From Actinostola sp. cb2023 (lineage: Eukaryota; Cnidaria; Anthozoa; Actiniaria; Actinostolidae): a stretch of 64,000 nucleotides of DNA. Positions 53,145 to 63,632 of the stretch are shown one piece after another. The stretch is taken from positions 28,188 through 92,187 of the forward strand of contig JAUJYZ010001397.1 in NCBI GenBank assembly GCA_033675265.1. Direction: 5' to 3'. Position numbers and translations under genes: made by a program. Under the pieces are notes generated by a model. It did no database searches. It was not told the origin of the DNA and worked only from the letters and a program-made list of their open reading frames with translations. How positions within the stretch are numbered: the first letter of the stretch is position 1; the number at the start of each line of letters is the position of its first letter.

Positions 53145-55759
53145 TTAAAATCCGCAACACCGCATCGAGATTTGCCAAAATACCGAAACCGGAGAAACAA
53201 ATATTAAAGTTTCAGTGTAGTATACGTTGATGCTAAGCAACCGGAAGTGATATGTTCCGAGTGAAAAAAGCAGCAGAAGTATATTTTTTTAACGGATACT
53301 GCATCCTAAATTTGTACGATTACTGTCGCTAAAAAATATATATCTCCAAAAGTATCCAAACACTCAAATAGCTTAAATAAAATTTGAATGAGGTTTCAGT
53401 CACATTTTTTTTTGTCCACTCTATCACAAGAAATACTTTTTGATGGTGGACAAGTCGGCTAAAAATCTGCCGTGGCCATCCGCAGGCACTGCTTTGCACG
53501 TAAAACTAGAATAAGGGGGTGGAGGAAGTGGTTTTTGCTAATCGTTGCTAGCCAACGTTGCAAACTTTGAGGATCACGATACCAAAGACCTTTCGATTCA
53601 GTTATTATCTATCTTACATAAAATACTCTGTTTATTTTCAAGAGGTTATTATGCTCATATATCCCTTGAATGTCATGACATGAATGGAATTCATGCACGT
53701 TTTTTCATTCATTTTCCATTCTCTGGTTGAATAACTACATGCGATCTGTCACAATCTGGATTACTGCAATACAATAACTACCTTATTCATACTTATTTTA
53801 ATTTTCGCGCGTCTTTATTTTCTTTAAAAAATTGTGAAATTAAAACCTCGCGACAAAAGGGAACGCTTAATCGAGGGAGCGCTGATTTGAGGGAGGACGT
53901 TTAATCGCGGAAATAAAGTAGGTACGGTATACACCAAAGTATAACTTCACATACCCTTATACACCCTGCAATCCCTTGTATATCCTGTAATTATTTGCAG
54001 CTCATACTAATAGTTAGATTAGAGAGGGGATGAAGTTCCACAATGTATTTTAGATTCTTGCAATGGGGGTTCGCCAATTACAAGGCTTTTTGCAAATACA
54101 GTCGAACCTCCCAATGTCAATGTCAAGACTTGTGGTCGCTTACGGGAGGTGGTCGCTTACGAGAACTCGGACCATAGGGAGTCTAAATTTGCTTCATTAA
54201 CATACAAGTAACTTCAGAGTTACCCAATGTACCAATGACCATCTAAAAACTGGTCGCATACGAGAGTGGTCGCAACCGGATAATAATAATAATAATGGTT
54301 TATTGATGCCATATTTACAAGTAGCTAACTCTTCATTCATCAAGTAAAGAAATAATATGGAAGATTTCCTCTAAAAGCACATAATGGCAGTCATTGTAGG
54401 TTCCAGTCCCCCTCTGTTAAAAGGGCGTTGCACTTTTATGGGTAGTAACGTTGTTGGGAGATGGATCTTTCTAAACTGAAGTTTGTTGAACAATTGTCGT
54501 TCATCCTAATATTTCGGCCAACATCGGCATCTGTGCTTATGCGACAACTGAATTAGCATTAAGCATAAAAGTCCATGTTCCAAGTCAAGTCCAAAGTCGG
54601 GAATTCAAAGTCCAAAGTCCATGTTCCAAGTCAGAAGTCCTCAATACAAAGTCCGCACTCCATGTTCCAAGTCATAAGTCAAAGACAATTTTAGTCCTAA
54701 GTCTAAATGTCGTACACGCAAGTGTAATGTTTGTATGTTTTAGCGATTACATTTGGTTATTACATTTACTGTCGTTATTATATTTAACGGTGATACAGTT
54801 GTGAGAGTCGCATGCACAGAAAATTGTTTATGAACTTAAAGAGAAAGATTGCCAAATATTAAGCTTTATATCACTTTATTTGTCCATGTAGGATTTGTAG
54901 TCCAGAACTTCAAGTGACCAATCACAATTCACTATGTTTCAGCCATGTATTATCACGTGATGCGTTTCCCTTCCCTCTTCAATATTTAGCCCATTTCCTC
55001 ATCAAAACAAGCATTTTTTTGCCCAATATAAATCCCTGTAAAAGCCTGCCTTGCAAGTACACGTGAAGCTGCCAATGGCGTTCTTGCAGTCAGCATCTGT
55101 GTCGCACACATCGTTTTAAATTCGTCCACAGCTGAAAGTACAAAAGTTCAATGTACAGCTGTTTTAATTAACGTTGTCGCTAAACACGTACACTCAACAC
55201 GACCAAACCGAAAGGTAGCATGGGAAGTGTTGATTTGTCGTTAGTTTCTCAGTGCATAAACATGTATAGGTATATTTATGTTATATTCATCAACAACGAA
55301 CATTAGTGTCAGCGGAGGCATCACCATTCAGTATCGTTGTGACACAAATATGTTCGCACTGACGTTACCCATGCTACCTTGCGGTCTTGTCGCGTAGGCT
55401 TGAGTGTTAATAAAATATGAAACCAATAATGATATACAAATAATATTACAGCTTTAGAGATTCTTTGTGTGTAGGTTTCATTATTTGAAGATCAAGATTT
55501 CATCTACACGATTTTAAAGTTTAATATATATGACTCCGAGCTTTAGCGTCAATTAACCCATCATCAGGGAAATAGTGGAATGCTTCATTATCACGTTTAC
55601 AAAACAACAAACTACATCAGTTTACCGACTGGAGAAGACACATACTGAGAGATATCTCAACCGTGCCTTGAAAAAGAATTGCGAGAAAACGGGCAAGTGT
55701 TAGTGGTTGTCGAGGGAAAATATTTAATGGCTGTTGTATATCAGTAGAGGTAATCATAA

Positions 55760-55834
55760 GTGTGTTTTTCAAAGAGTATCAAAATTGCACGAGCCCGTTG
55801 GGCGAGTGCAATTTGAGCTCTTTGAAAAACACAC
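55760..55834. repeat. Hairpin in copy B
   Basis: Counterpart of 42494-42568. Both are followed by the palindrome ATTTGCACTGCAGTGCAAAT. Confidence 0.8.
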
Positions 55835-56035
55835 AAGTGCAAATTATTCCAAATTGAATGAGAAATCGTATGATTACCAATTAATAATATTCATGAACAA
55901 AAAGTAATTTGCACTGCAGTGCAAATTAAAGGTAATTTTACTTTTCAACTGCACTGCTCTTAGTCAATTAGAATCGAGCATTTTCTTCATGAATATTATT
56001 ATACAGATAATCAGCATCTTACTCCAGAATTGAAT

Positions 56036-56353
56036 ATGCGAAATCTAGCTGAAGAATCATTTGCAGACCAAGTCATCAAGATTGCTGTCAAGAATGGATG
56101 GATGTACGAGATGTTCACAGTAGAGTACGAGATAGATGTTACTGAAGTCTTTGATGAAGACTCTGTCAAAGGGAATATTTTACTTGACTTATTTACACAG
56201 CTGGCCAACTTTCGTGCCACGGCTGAAAAAGCGCATATTGAGCAGGTGTTGTCAGTTTTGAAATACTTGAAACTCGAACGAATAACGTACATACCGTGTG
56301 TGGCTTGTACTGACTCTTATTCAAAACATCAAGGCCCAGAGCTCGGTTCCTAA
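56036..56353 (+). CDS. Unrecognised helical ORF at the right edge of copy B
   Basis: About 105 residues from ATG 56036; the frame is open further upstream without another ATG. The composition looks like a real protein: helical, acidic, with FRATAEKAHIEQVLSVLKYL as the clearest amphipathic stretch. The first 55 or so codons are shared with copy A (42770-42937); the rest is unique to this locus. It may be an exon of a larger gene, since the sequence after 56280 (YIPCVACTDSYSKHQG) looks less protein-like. No family or function is recognised. Confidence 0.4.
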   Translation: MRNLAEESFADQVIKIAVKNGWMYEMFTVEYEIDVTEVFDEDSVKGNILLDLFTQLANFRATAEKAHIEQVLSVLKYLKLERITYIPCVACTDSYSKHQGPELGS

Positions 56354-56530
56354 GCGCTCTTACCCCTAGGCCCTAAGGGGTCGTCTTGTTTTCAAACTCA
56401 TAACCACAATAATTACTCGTGCCCAGGCCTTTGGCCGGCATGAGTTGAAAAACACAGTCCGTTTTTTTTTACTCGTACCCAGGCCCGATACCGGCACGAG
56501 TTGAAAAACACAGACGGTATTTTTGTTTTT
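56354..56530. repeat. ACTCGTGCCCAGGCC tandem segment
   Basis: Two to three copies of a unit of about 65 bp, ACTCGTACCCAGGCC...GGCACGAGTTGAAAAACACA, adjoining the gypsy remnant. Confidence 0.6.
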
Positions 56531-57062
56531 TACTCGTGTTTAAAAACACAACTCGTAATTTTTATTTTGTTCGGCGTCAATTCGGCGTCGCGAATCTGCA
56601 ATGCATCCGAGAAGTTGTCAAAACTTTCGTCTTTGTTTTGCTTTCTGGCTTTCAAATGCAGCTTATAATCGGCTACGGTTTTTACTGAATCAAATCTCTC
56701 GATTAGCTTGGCCGTGAAAACATCAAAGGGAAAATCATCCTGCAATCTCAGCAGCTGTACCGCTTTATAGGCTGGTTGGTCTAGCAATGTCATCAGGAAA
56801 TCTTTCATCTCGCTCGTTGGGACATGAACGAGTTTGGCGTATTGGTTAAACTGCGACAACCATGTTTTGAAATTATGGCCTAAGGAATAGTTCCTTGGAA
56901 CTTTCGGTATCAGTATTTACCTTTAACTTCACGCTGACTTGAATTTAGCGCTTTTATCATTGAACTCTTCAAATTTTCAAGCGTAACTGAACTGCTGCTA
57001 CCTGTCGCTGTCGGTCCTTCGGCCGCTATTTGCTCTTCTTTTCCTTTCTCTTTGTCTGTCAT
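56530..57062 (-). pseudogene. Ty3/gypsy gag remnant
   Basis: Reading leftward from ATG 57062 a short acidic, lysine-rich leader (TDKEKGKEEQ) leads to VTLENLKSSMIKALNSSQRE. Then the frame shifts near 56910 to RNYSLGHNFKTWLSQFNQYA, KLVHVPTSEMKDFLMTLLDQ, PAYKAVQLLRLQDD and FTAKLIERFDSVKTVADYKL. This is the capsid-like retrotransposon Gag pattern of Ty3/gypsy elements. The remnant stops at 56530 in tandem-repeat DNA; no nucleocapsid, protease or RT follows. One frameshift and a 3' truncation make it a dead fragment. Confidence 0.75.
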
Positions 57063-57106
57063 TTCTTGCTCGTCTTCTCCCTTGCTTATCCCACCGCTGC
57101 CACCAA

Positions 57107-57273
57107 TGTAGTATTTTGTTACAGTGTAACGTGTAACAAGGGAAATATACTTTATTTCATAACAACACAAAACGGAGATGTGTACAACTTGAAAACTCAA
57201 CACACACTCAGCCTTCACAACGGCACACGCCACTATCACTCGTACATGACGTCACGACAGTCTTCTCTCTACA
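57107..57273 (-). repeat. Candidate 5' LTR of the gypsy remnant
   Basis: 167 bp with minus-strand ends TGTAGAGAGAAG and AAAATACTACA (TG...CA). On the gag side it is followed by TTGGTGGCAGCGGTGGG, a position and composition expected of a primer-binding site. No second LTR is in the window, so the boundary rests on termini and position. Confidence 0.45.
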
Positions 57274-58286
57274 GAATTATTATTATTAGTTTGAGAAGAA
57301 ATATTTCAAATACTCTTATGAATCAGAGAGTCACCCTTGTAACAAACTGTTAGAAAAGATCAGTCCGATTTATTTTGCAATGATCTATAATGGCGCTTTT
57401 TAAATAGCCACTATAAAATCGAGCAGGGGACTGGGAATGAGTTTATTAAAATTAATACAATTATATAATTAAGCATGTTGAAACTAGCATCTGTGCAAAG
57501 TTTGATGTGATTTGGGCGAATTCTATCGGAATTATAAACTTTTGAAATTGTGTTGTCCAGCCAAAATTTTACAGTGAATGTATGGTTTGGATTAGTCTCC
57601 CTCGCATCCGTCTTTAGTTCCGTCTAAAGACGGATGCGAGGGGGACTAGGTTTGGATGGACAACTTCAAAAATGTACAGAGTTTGTATGGGAAAATAGAC
57701 ATCTTTGATGTCCTCTAGCATCGTCAATATTAAGCCGAAGTTCACCAAACTTTCCAAATTAGCTAAGTTTGATCTGCTCTCTCAGAAAATGATGTCCAAT
57801 TTTACTAGTATTAGGGACCGGTCATTAAATATCGGGAGGGGGGGGGGGCTGGAGTAGGGGGGTCTTGGATTTTTTTTACTAATGTGAGGGGGGGTCCCAA
57901 AGAAAAAAATGATAAAAAGGGGGGGGTCTTCGAATTTTCTGAGAGCGTACAGACAGAAAAAGAGGGAGAAATGATTTGCCTAATAAATAATTAAAGCTGA
58001 CAACAGCAAACAGTCAGTTAAATCTATAAAGAAATACAGTGAAGGTTCAATTTTTAACTGGTTCAAATGTTTCACTGATAACAATTTCCTGATACATCCC
58101 TTTTTATAAATAGTCCAAGAAATACTAAAAGTCTCTCATTTTTGCTAGTATAGTTGTATCATTTACTGGCAATAATCAGAAGCCCATAAGTAGGAGCATC
58201 CATGCTACATATTGGGTCTATGTCACTTTTGCTATTTTTAGAACACGATTTCTCGAAATCATAGTGACCAATCACTGTGCACTTCC

Positions 58287-58400
58287 GGTTTTATTTGCAG
58301 CAACTCGTTTTATTTGCAGCAACTCGTTTTATTTGCAGCAACTCGTTTTATTTGCAGCAACTCGTTTTATTAATTTGCCACAACTCGTTAATTTGCAGCA
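58287..58400 (+). repeat. TTTTATTTGCAGCAACTCG tandem repeat
   Basis: Five to six copies of a 19-bp unit, the last ones degraded. The whole is surrounded by an inverted pair: AGAACACGATTTC.. and TTGGTCAATTTCGTGTTCT (about 58240 and 58410), and CATCCATGCTACAT/ATGCTACATGGATG further out (about 58197 and 58472). Confidence 0.8.
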
Positions 58401-58546
58401 ACAGTGATTGGTCAATTTCGTGTTCTAACTGAAATAGCCAAACTTGTTCAAACGCTGTGACAGATTTTAATGCTACATGGATGCTCCTACTTATGGGCTC
58501 CTGCAACAATATAATTATAATGCAAGAGAATATGAGGTCATATTCA

Positions 58547-59178
58547 GGGACGGATACAGGGGGGTGGATTGGGCGGCTAGCCACCCCCCTCTAGAGGTTT
58601 AACTGATAGAAAATATGAATTAGAAGTATTGTAAGTGTTCTAACACTCCAATTCATGTTTCGCGTTATTACAAGGAGAAACCGGTTGTAAACCAGCCTTG
58701 GTCAGAGCAGAGCACGATTCATAGCGCGTTCTTACGGACTTTCGTGAATTAAAGGATTGTCCGAATTGATTCAGCCATCGAAATTCTCAATTGTTGTCAG
58801 CATTGGTTTGCTGAGACAGTGTACATAGGAAGTAATTAGCGATACGCCCCGTAAATCACAAATAATTCTTGGAGAACGCTGGAAATAGCATTTCCGAGCC
58901 TCTAGACTTTCAAAATGTTCTGGGGGGGCATGCTCCCATACCCCCCCCTACCGGCTCACGCCTACGGCGCTCGCTATGCGTCTCCCCCACCGCTTGGCCT
59001 TTGCTACGGACCTGGTTCACTTTTGTGGACCAGCAAAAAAAAAAAGGCTAGCTACGCTCCTGGCGTAAATAAACACCGGGGCTGGACAATTATAATCAGT
59101 CGACTCTCTGATGGAGAATATATACCTTGAAAGAGCTTTATGATTATCCACCCCCCTTTGTAAAATTCTGGATCCGCC
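58547..59178. mobile_element. hAT-like MITE with 8-bp duplication
   Basis: CATATTCA flanks both sides (58539-58546, 59179-59186). Ends GGGACGGATACAGGGGGGTG and the mirror of CTGGATCCGCC. Interior carries a GC-rich stretch (58920-59000) and no transposase. An 8-bp duplication and these ends fit hAT MITEs. Confidence 0.6.
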
Positions 59179-60487
59179 CATATTCATTAGGTCATATTGT
59201 CTTGTATAATCATGTTATTTTCAGTATTTTTGTCCTTTTAAAAATTCACTACTAGTTAAAAAATCGAATAACTAATTAACTCAAAACACAGATTATAAAT
59301 CCCTACACCACGATATCATTCACATCCACAAAATATATTTTTGACAGTTAGATTTGTTTTCCTTGGGCGTAGGTCCTTGTGGTGGACCAAAAAAACTCTT
59401 GCTTGAACCGATGGAAAAAGTACCTGTGCGACAATGGTGAAACCGCCTTAACAATGCCTATACACCGAATTCATAATATCGTATTTTTAGTTTGGCAATA
59501 TGATACGTTTCTAGTACAAATGATCACTGTCATCTAAAATAGTACCTATTGAAATAAACACTTTGCTGTAGACAAAATATCATCGGAATTATGACAGATC
59601 ATGAATAGAGAGTTTTGTATGTATTTTTCAAGTGAGTCCTCACCAGCGTTGTTTTGGTGCAATTTCACAATTTCAAATGTTGAAATCTTCTCAAGGATAT
59701 ATTATTTGGTTTCAAAACACACACATGGTATTTAGATGATCACATAAATATTCTATCAAATATTTACTTTTCCCAAAATGATATTATTATTATTATTATT
59801 ATTATATTTTGTGGCTTTTATGCAAATTAGAAGCAGCCAATTATGAATTCGGTCTATAACAGATAGCTAGAACCTGATCTGAGTGTTTATCAAACAGAAG
59901 GGGGGGGGGTCTTGAAAGTTTTACCAATTTCAAAGGGGGGGTCTTCAGAATTTTTTTGCATTTAAGAGGGATTCCGGAAACAAAAACCTAAAAAATGACT
60001 TTCTCCTCCAGCCCCCCCTCCCGATATTTAATGACCGGTCCCTTAGTTTTACGGACTTGGTACCAGTCCCCTGCTCGATTTGGAAGTGGCTAATTATATT
60101 TCGATGACATAAACCTTTATTCTAGTTACTGGTGGCAGCCCACTAAAACAAAGGGAACCCACGAAACAAACAATACTCAGTAAAAATATTGTTTTTACAT
60201 AATTGTTGAATCAATCACGCGAACCACCTACTATATATCAAAACTATGATCTACTTCTTTTTGTTAGTTTTTACAACCCAAAGTAAAACCAAACCAGTTC
60301 ATTAAACACTTTATTGATCAAATCATATTCTAATTACAAATACATTTCCAACCAGTGTCATGAAGTACAATCAGTCTATAAATCTATATCTATATTGGAT
60401 GTTTTTTTACTGTCAGACAGCTGGGGTGAGGTACCCTCGTAAGTATTTATCGGTCTCTTCAACAAAGGCTTCATCACCAAAACTAGA

Positions 60488-60874
60488 GTGAACAGTAGTG
60501 TCGAGCCCGCACCGGTCTCCGACATCGAAACCAGGCCTGGAAGAAAACAACCTAAATTGCACATCGGTATATCACCTGGTCGGATGCAATTATATATTCC
60601 CGTGTGGCAAAACGTCACCTCGGGAGCACAGGTGGTCCGTAACATTCCCGAAGGATATCATATCATAGAAATGTATAAGACATCGCGCAATAGTTCTGAT
60701 CCTAACCATCCGGGTATCTTCGTCGATGGAAACAATTATTGGCCTGTCAAAATAAGGCACCAATCAACAGGTCACATGAAGTGGGTTCGTTTACACGAGG
60801 ACGAGCCCACGGTCCGAGCCTTTGTTGAAGAGACCGATAAAGACTTACGATGGTACCTCACCCCAGCTGTCTGA
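60488..60874 (+). CDS. Unrecognised ORF in the centre of the palindrome
   Basis: About 128 residues without a clear ATG; the frame opens near 60488, possibly after an acceptor-like CAG. The composition is protein-like, with stretches PKLHIGISPGRMQLYIPVWQ, YHIIEMYKTS, HPGIFVDGNNYWPVKI and MKWVRLHEDEP. The last 19 codons and the 3' untranslated sequence, including an AATAAA at about 60973, lie in the right arm and are repeated in inverted form at 60300-60470. It looks like the last exon of a gene caught in an inverted duplication. I recognise no domain. Confidence 0.45.
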   Translation: MNSSVEPAPVSDIETRPGRKQPKLHIGISPGRMQLYIPVWQNVTSGAQVVRNIPEGYHIIEMYKTSRNSSDPNHPGIFVDGNNYWPVKIRHQSTGHMKWVRLHEDEPTVRAFVEETDKDLRWYLTPAV

Positions 60875-61096
60875 CAGTATAAAACAATCCAATATAGATA
60901 TAGATTTATAGACTCATTGTATTTCATGACACTCGTTCAGTTGGAAATGTATTGTAATCAGTATGATTTGATCAATAAAGTGTTTAATGAACTGGTTTGG
61001 TTTTACTTTGGGTTGCAAAAACTAACAAAAAGAAGTAGATCATAGTTTTGATATATAGTAGGTGGTTCACGTGATTGATTCAACAATTATGTAAAA

Positions 61097-61735
61097 GACA
61101 AACGCAAGGAAATTACGACGTTTCGACATCGCCCGATGTCATTATCAAGTGAGTTTATTTTGAATAGCAAATAAAATATAAGGCAGTTCATGGTTGATTG
61201 GATTGTTACAGTTGAATGAGTAAAGTAAATAATGATAAATTAAGTATCATTACCATCTAATTGTTTCTCCATTCTGAAGAAATGCAAAACTAAACTTGAC
61301 TGTCTCCTGTACGAGATGCTTTATATAAAGCAAAAATCGCCCACATTGAACGTTTAGTCGGACTCTGTTCGGGCCAAACTATTTACTTAATTTATCATTA
61401 TTTACTTTACTCACTCAACTGTAACAATCCAATCAACCATGAACTGCCTTATATTTTATTTGCTATTGCTTGATTTCATTAGACGTTATTTCCGGTCTCG
61501 TGAGGAATTTTTATCAGCTGAATTGCACCTTTTCAATAGAATACTCTCTGCTTGATAGCACATGGAGGGCAGTGTTTGCCCGTCATTTGAAGCAAATAAT
61601 GAGATTCAAGGAGTTTTAGCAGCTGATTGAAAGCCAGCAATTCAAAATAAACTCACTTGATAATGACATCGGACGATGTCGAAACGTCGTAATTTCCTTG
61701 CGTTTGTCTTTCTTATAAATATAGTTTCTAAGTCG
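61097..61735. mobile_element. MITE splitting the right arm
   Basis: Inverted sequences GACAAACGCAAGGAAATTAC (61098) to TCAAGTGAGTTTATTTT and the mirror ending about 61713 bound roughly 600 bp. Inside, a second inverted pair occurs: TAAATAATGATAAATTAAGTA (about 61230) against TACTTAATTTATCATTATTTA (about 61384). CAATTATGTAAAA lies on both sides (61084, 61745) and may be the target duplication. No transposase. Confidence 0.55.
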
Positions 61736-62002
61736 AAACTCATCAATTATGTAAAAACAGGCTTTTTCAGTACTGAGTATTATGTTTGTTTCGTGGGTTC
61801 CCTTTGTTTTAGTGGGCTGCCACCAGTAACTAGAATAAAGGTTTATGTCATCGAAATCTAATATAAAAGTGCCATTATAGATCATTGCAAAATAAATCGG
61901 ACTGATCTTTTCTAACAGTTTGTTATAAGGGTGACTCTCTGATTCATAAGAGTATTTGAAGTAGTTCAAGTTGTTTATAATAATTCGCATGACCGACTTC
62001 AT
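61616..62002 (-). other. Open frame conserved in both palindrome arms
   Basis: Minus-strand frame whose middle (KLLEKISPIYFAMIYNG and DINLYSSYWWQPTKTKG) can also be read, on the plus strand, in the left arm on both sides of the 2.7-kb insertion (57310-57400 and 60100-60170). Retention in both arms hints at past coding function. No family recognised; a decayed exon is as likely as a live one. Confidence 0.3.
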
Positions 62003-62988
62003 CGCTTATAAAAAAAACAGTGTTCTTACTGAGTACTCTATTGTTTCAAGTGAAGGGTGTTTCAATTGACTGACAATGCAAACACTGTACTTATAATTGC
62101 TCAGTTAGTAAAATATTAGAAACGAGTTTGAATTGTTCACTACTTTCATACTTTATATCAATCACTTAAGTATTTGTTTTCTGAATAAATATATGAAAAA
62201 ACATCTCTCTTGTTGTTCCTTGTGCGAGTTTGAGCAATATATTTAATTTATATTTTATATATATATTATGTTGGTTTTTAGCTTTTTGATTCCTTTTGTG
62301 GTGTTTTCGTAATTAGAATGATGGAGTAATATCGGTGTGGGAGGGGATAAAAACCAATTCAAAGTTAACTCGAGTTGGATGCTAAAAATAGACGTGACGC
62401 GTGTGTAAATAAAATATATTTTAGAAAACAATAGACTGACCGCACCGGCAATTACGAACAATAGGTGGTATCGCTCGTAGAAATGTATTTATTATTTGTT
62501 AAGACGGAGATAAAATGCAATTTTTATATGAGTAAACTCAATAAACACGTGTGCAAATAAAACGATAGTTCCGACACAAAAGATGGAGTCAACCTAAGAC
62601 AATTGGTGACCTGTTCTTTTCCTTTTGCTAATAATAGACATGACGTAACACAGATCCTTAGGGCGGTAAACAAAAGGTATATATTAGAACAATAGGCTCC
62701 GATGGCTCCAAAGCCGATGGCTCCAGGCATTTTGCACCGGTAGCACCGGTGCGCCCGTGGCCCAGAACCGCTAAATATTTCATATCTACTCCCAATAGAA
62801 AACACGTCAATAAATAGTTCTAACAATGTTGTAAGTGACAGTTGCTAATCTGCCCACGGACTGTACAAATACACAGCATATTAGAAACCAAGCTGTTTAA
62901 GCTAGAAGTCTCACCTGGAAAGATTCCCTGGTTCTGTGTGAAACAAATCAAACTGTAGCTTGCATTAGGACGAAAGGCTGCTCGAAAA
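62003..62988. other. No supported gene
   Basis: A/T-rich; CCGATGGCTCC repeats at 62699-62725 and a GCACCGGTAGCACCGGTGCG near-palindrome at 62733. This stretch likely contains the promoter of the exon at 62989 but I see no clear TATA box. Confidence 0.35.
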
Positions 62989-63049
62989 ATGACGAGAAGC
63001 ATCATAAGTTTGCTTTGCGTTCTGCCTCTGGTTTTCGCGACGAATCAAA
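62989..63049 (+). CDS. Candidate signal-peptide exon
   Basis: ATG 62989 is followed by a classic signal sequence: TRSI, then a hydrophobic core ISLLCVLPLVFA, then TNQ. After 20 codons plus one base the sequence runs into GTAAGCC, a strong splice donor at 63050, giving the phase-1 intron usual after signal-peptide exons. AAAATG is an acceptable start context. Later exons were not identified with certainty; a frame at 63275-63469 has no recognisable domain. Confidence 0.45.
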
Positions 63050-63435
63050 GTAAGCCTATATATATTACTATGGTATATTGATAACCATTTAATTCTTAAA
63101 CTGAGTTCCTAAAATGAAAAAAAAACGGTTGTAGAAGTGGCGTAAAGCACGACAACAAAATGTTACTGATGACAAAAGAAGCGTTTTACAGTGAACAGCT
63201 TTAGAGATTCTTTTGCACAACATTTTCATTGAATTCTAATCTATATTTTAAAAACAGATGTTACTTTGTACTGAATGATGAGTTATTCTCGAGGTAATAG
63301 TACGTTTGGGGTTTTCAAAATAGCTGAAGAATCTGTACAAGTACTGAATGAACTTGACACGTTTGCACACGTTTATAGGATCGGAACGATTCATTGGAGT
63401 TCTCCAGAAGCGGAAAAGTCTTGTGTTTTCACACT
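63050..63435 (+). other. Presumed intron, nothing further seen
   Basis: Follows the donor at 63050. A/T-rich, no convincing exon. Confidence 0.3.
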
Positions 63436-63436
63436 A

Positions 63437-63632
63437 AACAAACCATCTTCATTGCAATTTAGTACTTAAGATAATTTTAATCGTGCAAACATGAACAATG
63501 AAACAAACCATCTTCATTGCAATTTAGTACTTAAGATAATTTTAATCGTGCAAACATGAACAATGAAACAAACCATCTTCATTGCAATTTAGTACTTAAG
63601 ATAATTTTAATCGTGCAAACATGAACAATGAA
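63437..63632 (+). repeat. 74-bp tandem repeat, ~2.7 copies
   Basis: Unit contains AAACCATCTTCATTGCAATT and TTTTAATCGTGCAAACATGA. Copies look identical by eye, so the array is recent. Confidence 0.88.

Larger units (their letters stand above)
50641..56207 (+). repeat. Segmental duplication copy B (near insertion-free)
   Basis: Second copy of the duplication, same orientation as 205-42937. It retains unoccupied target sites for most insertions in copy A: 50816-50824 (foldback), 51417-51421 (Ngaro-like element), 53003-53005 (Harbinger-like MITE), 53041-53046 (short retroposon), about 53307 (BEL remnant block), about 54290 (1-kb element), 54738-54743 (Polinton) and 55724-55727 (TTAA element). 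Its own private change is a 58-bp palindrome at 50933-50990. It holds no recognisable gene except the open frame at its right edge (56036-56353). Confidence 0.85.
57814..60042. mobile_element. Harbinger-like non-autonomous element, 2.2 kb
   Basis: TTA at 57811-57813 and 60043-60045. Inverted ends GGGACCGGTCATTAAATATC (to a poly-G tract) and the mirror. G-rich strings (GGGGGGGTC) near both ends. No transposase; the interior includes a TTTTATTTGCAGCAACTCG repeat and another MITE. Confidence 0.65.
57405..60092. mobile_element. 2.7-kb insertion splitting the left arm
   Basis: Ends TAGCCACTATAAAATCGAGC and the mirror of GCTCGATTTGGAAGTGGCTA. The right arm (about 61862) is continuous across this point. 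It contains the nested element 57814-60042. No coding sequence of its own is seen. Confidence 0.6.
57275..62002. repeat. Large inverted duplication with nested insertions
   Basis: Left arm: about 57290-57404 plus 60093-60470. Right arm: about 60818-61096 plus 61740-61985. They are mirror images, e.g. GGCAGCCCACTAAAACAAAG at 60135 against CTTTGTTTTAGTGGGCTGCC at 61803, and the 60300-60470 stretch against 60818-61010. The left arm is split by a 2.7-kb nested insertion and the right arm by a 0.65-kb one. The unique centre is only about 347 bp. Both arms keep open frames, so coding exons were probably included. Confidence 0.75.
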
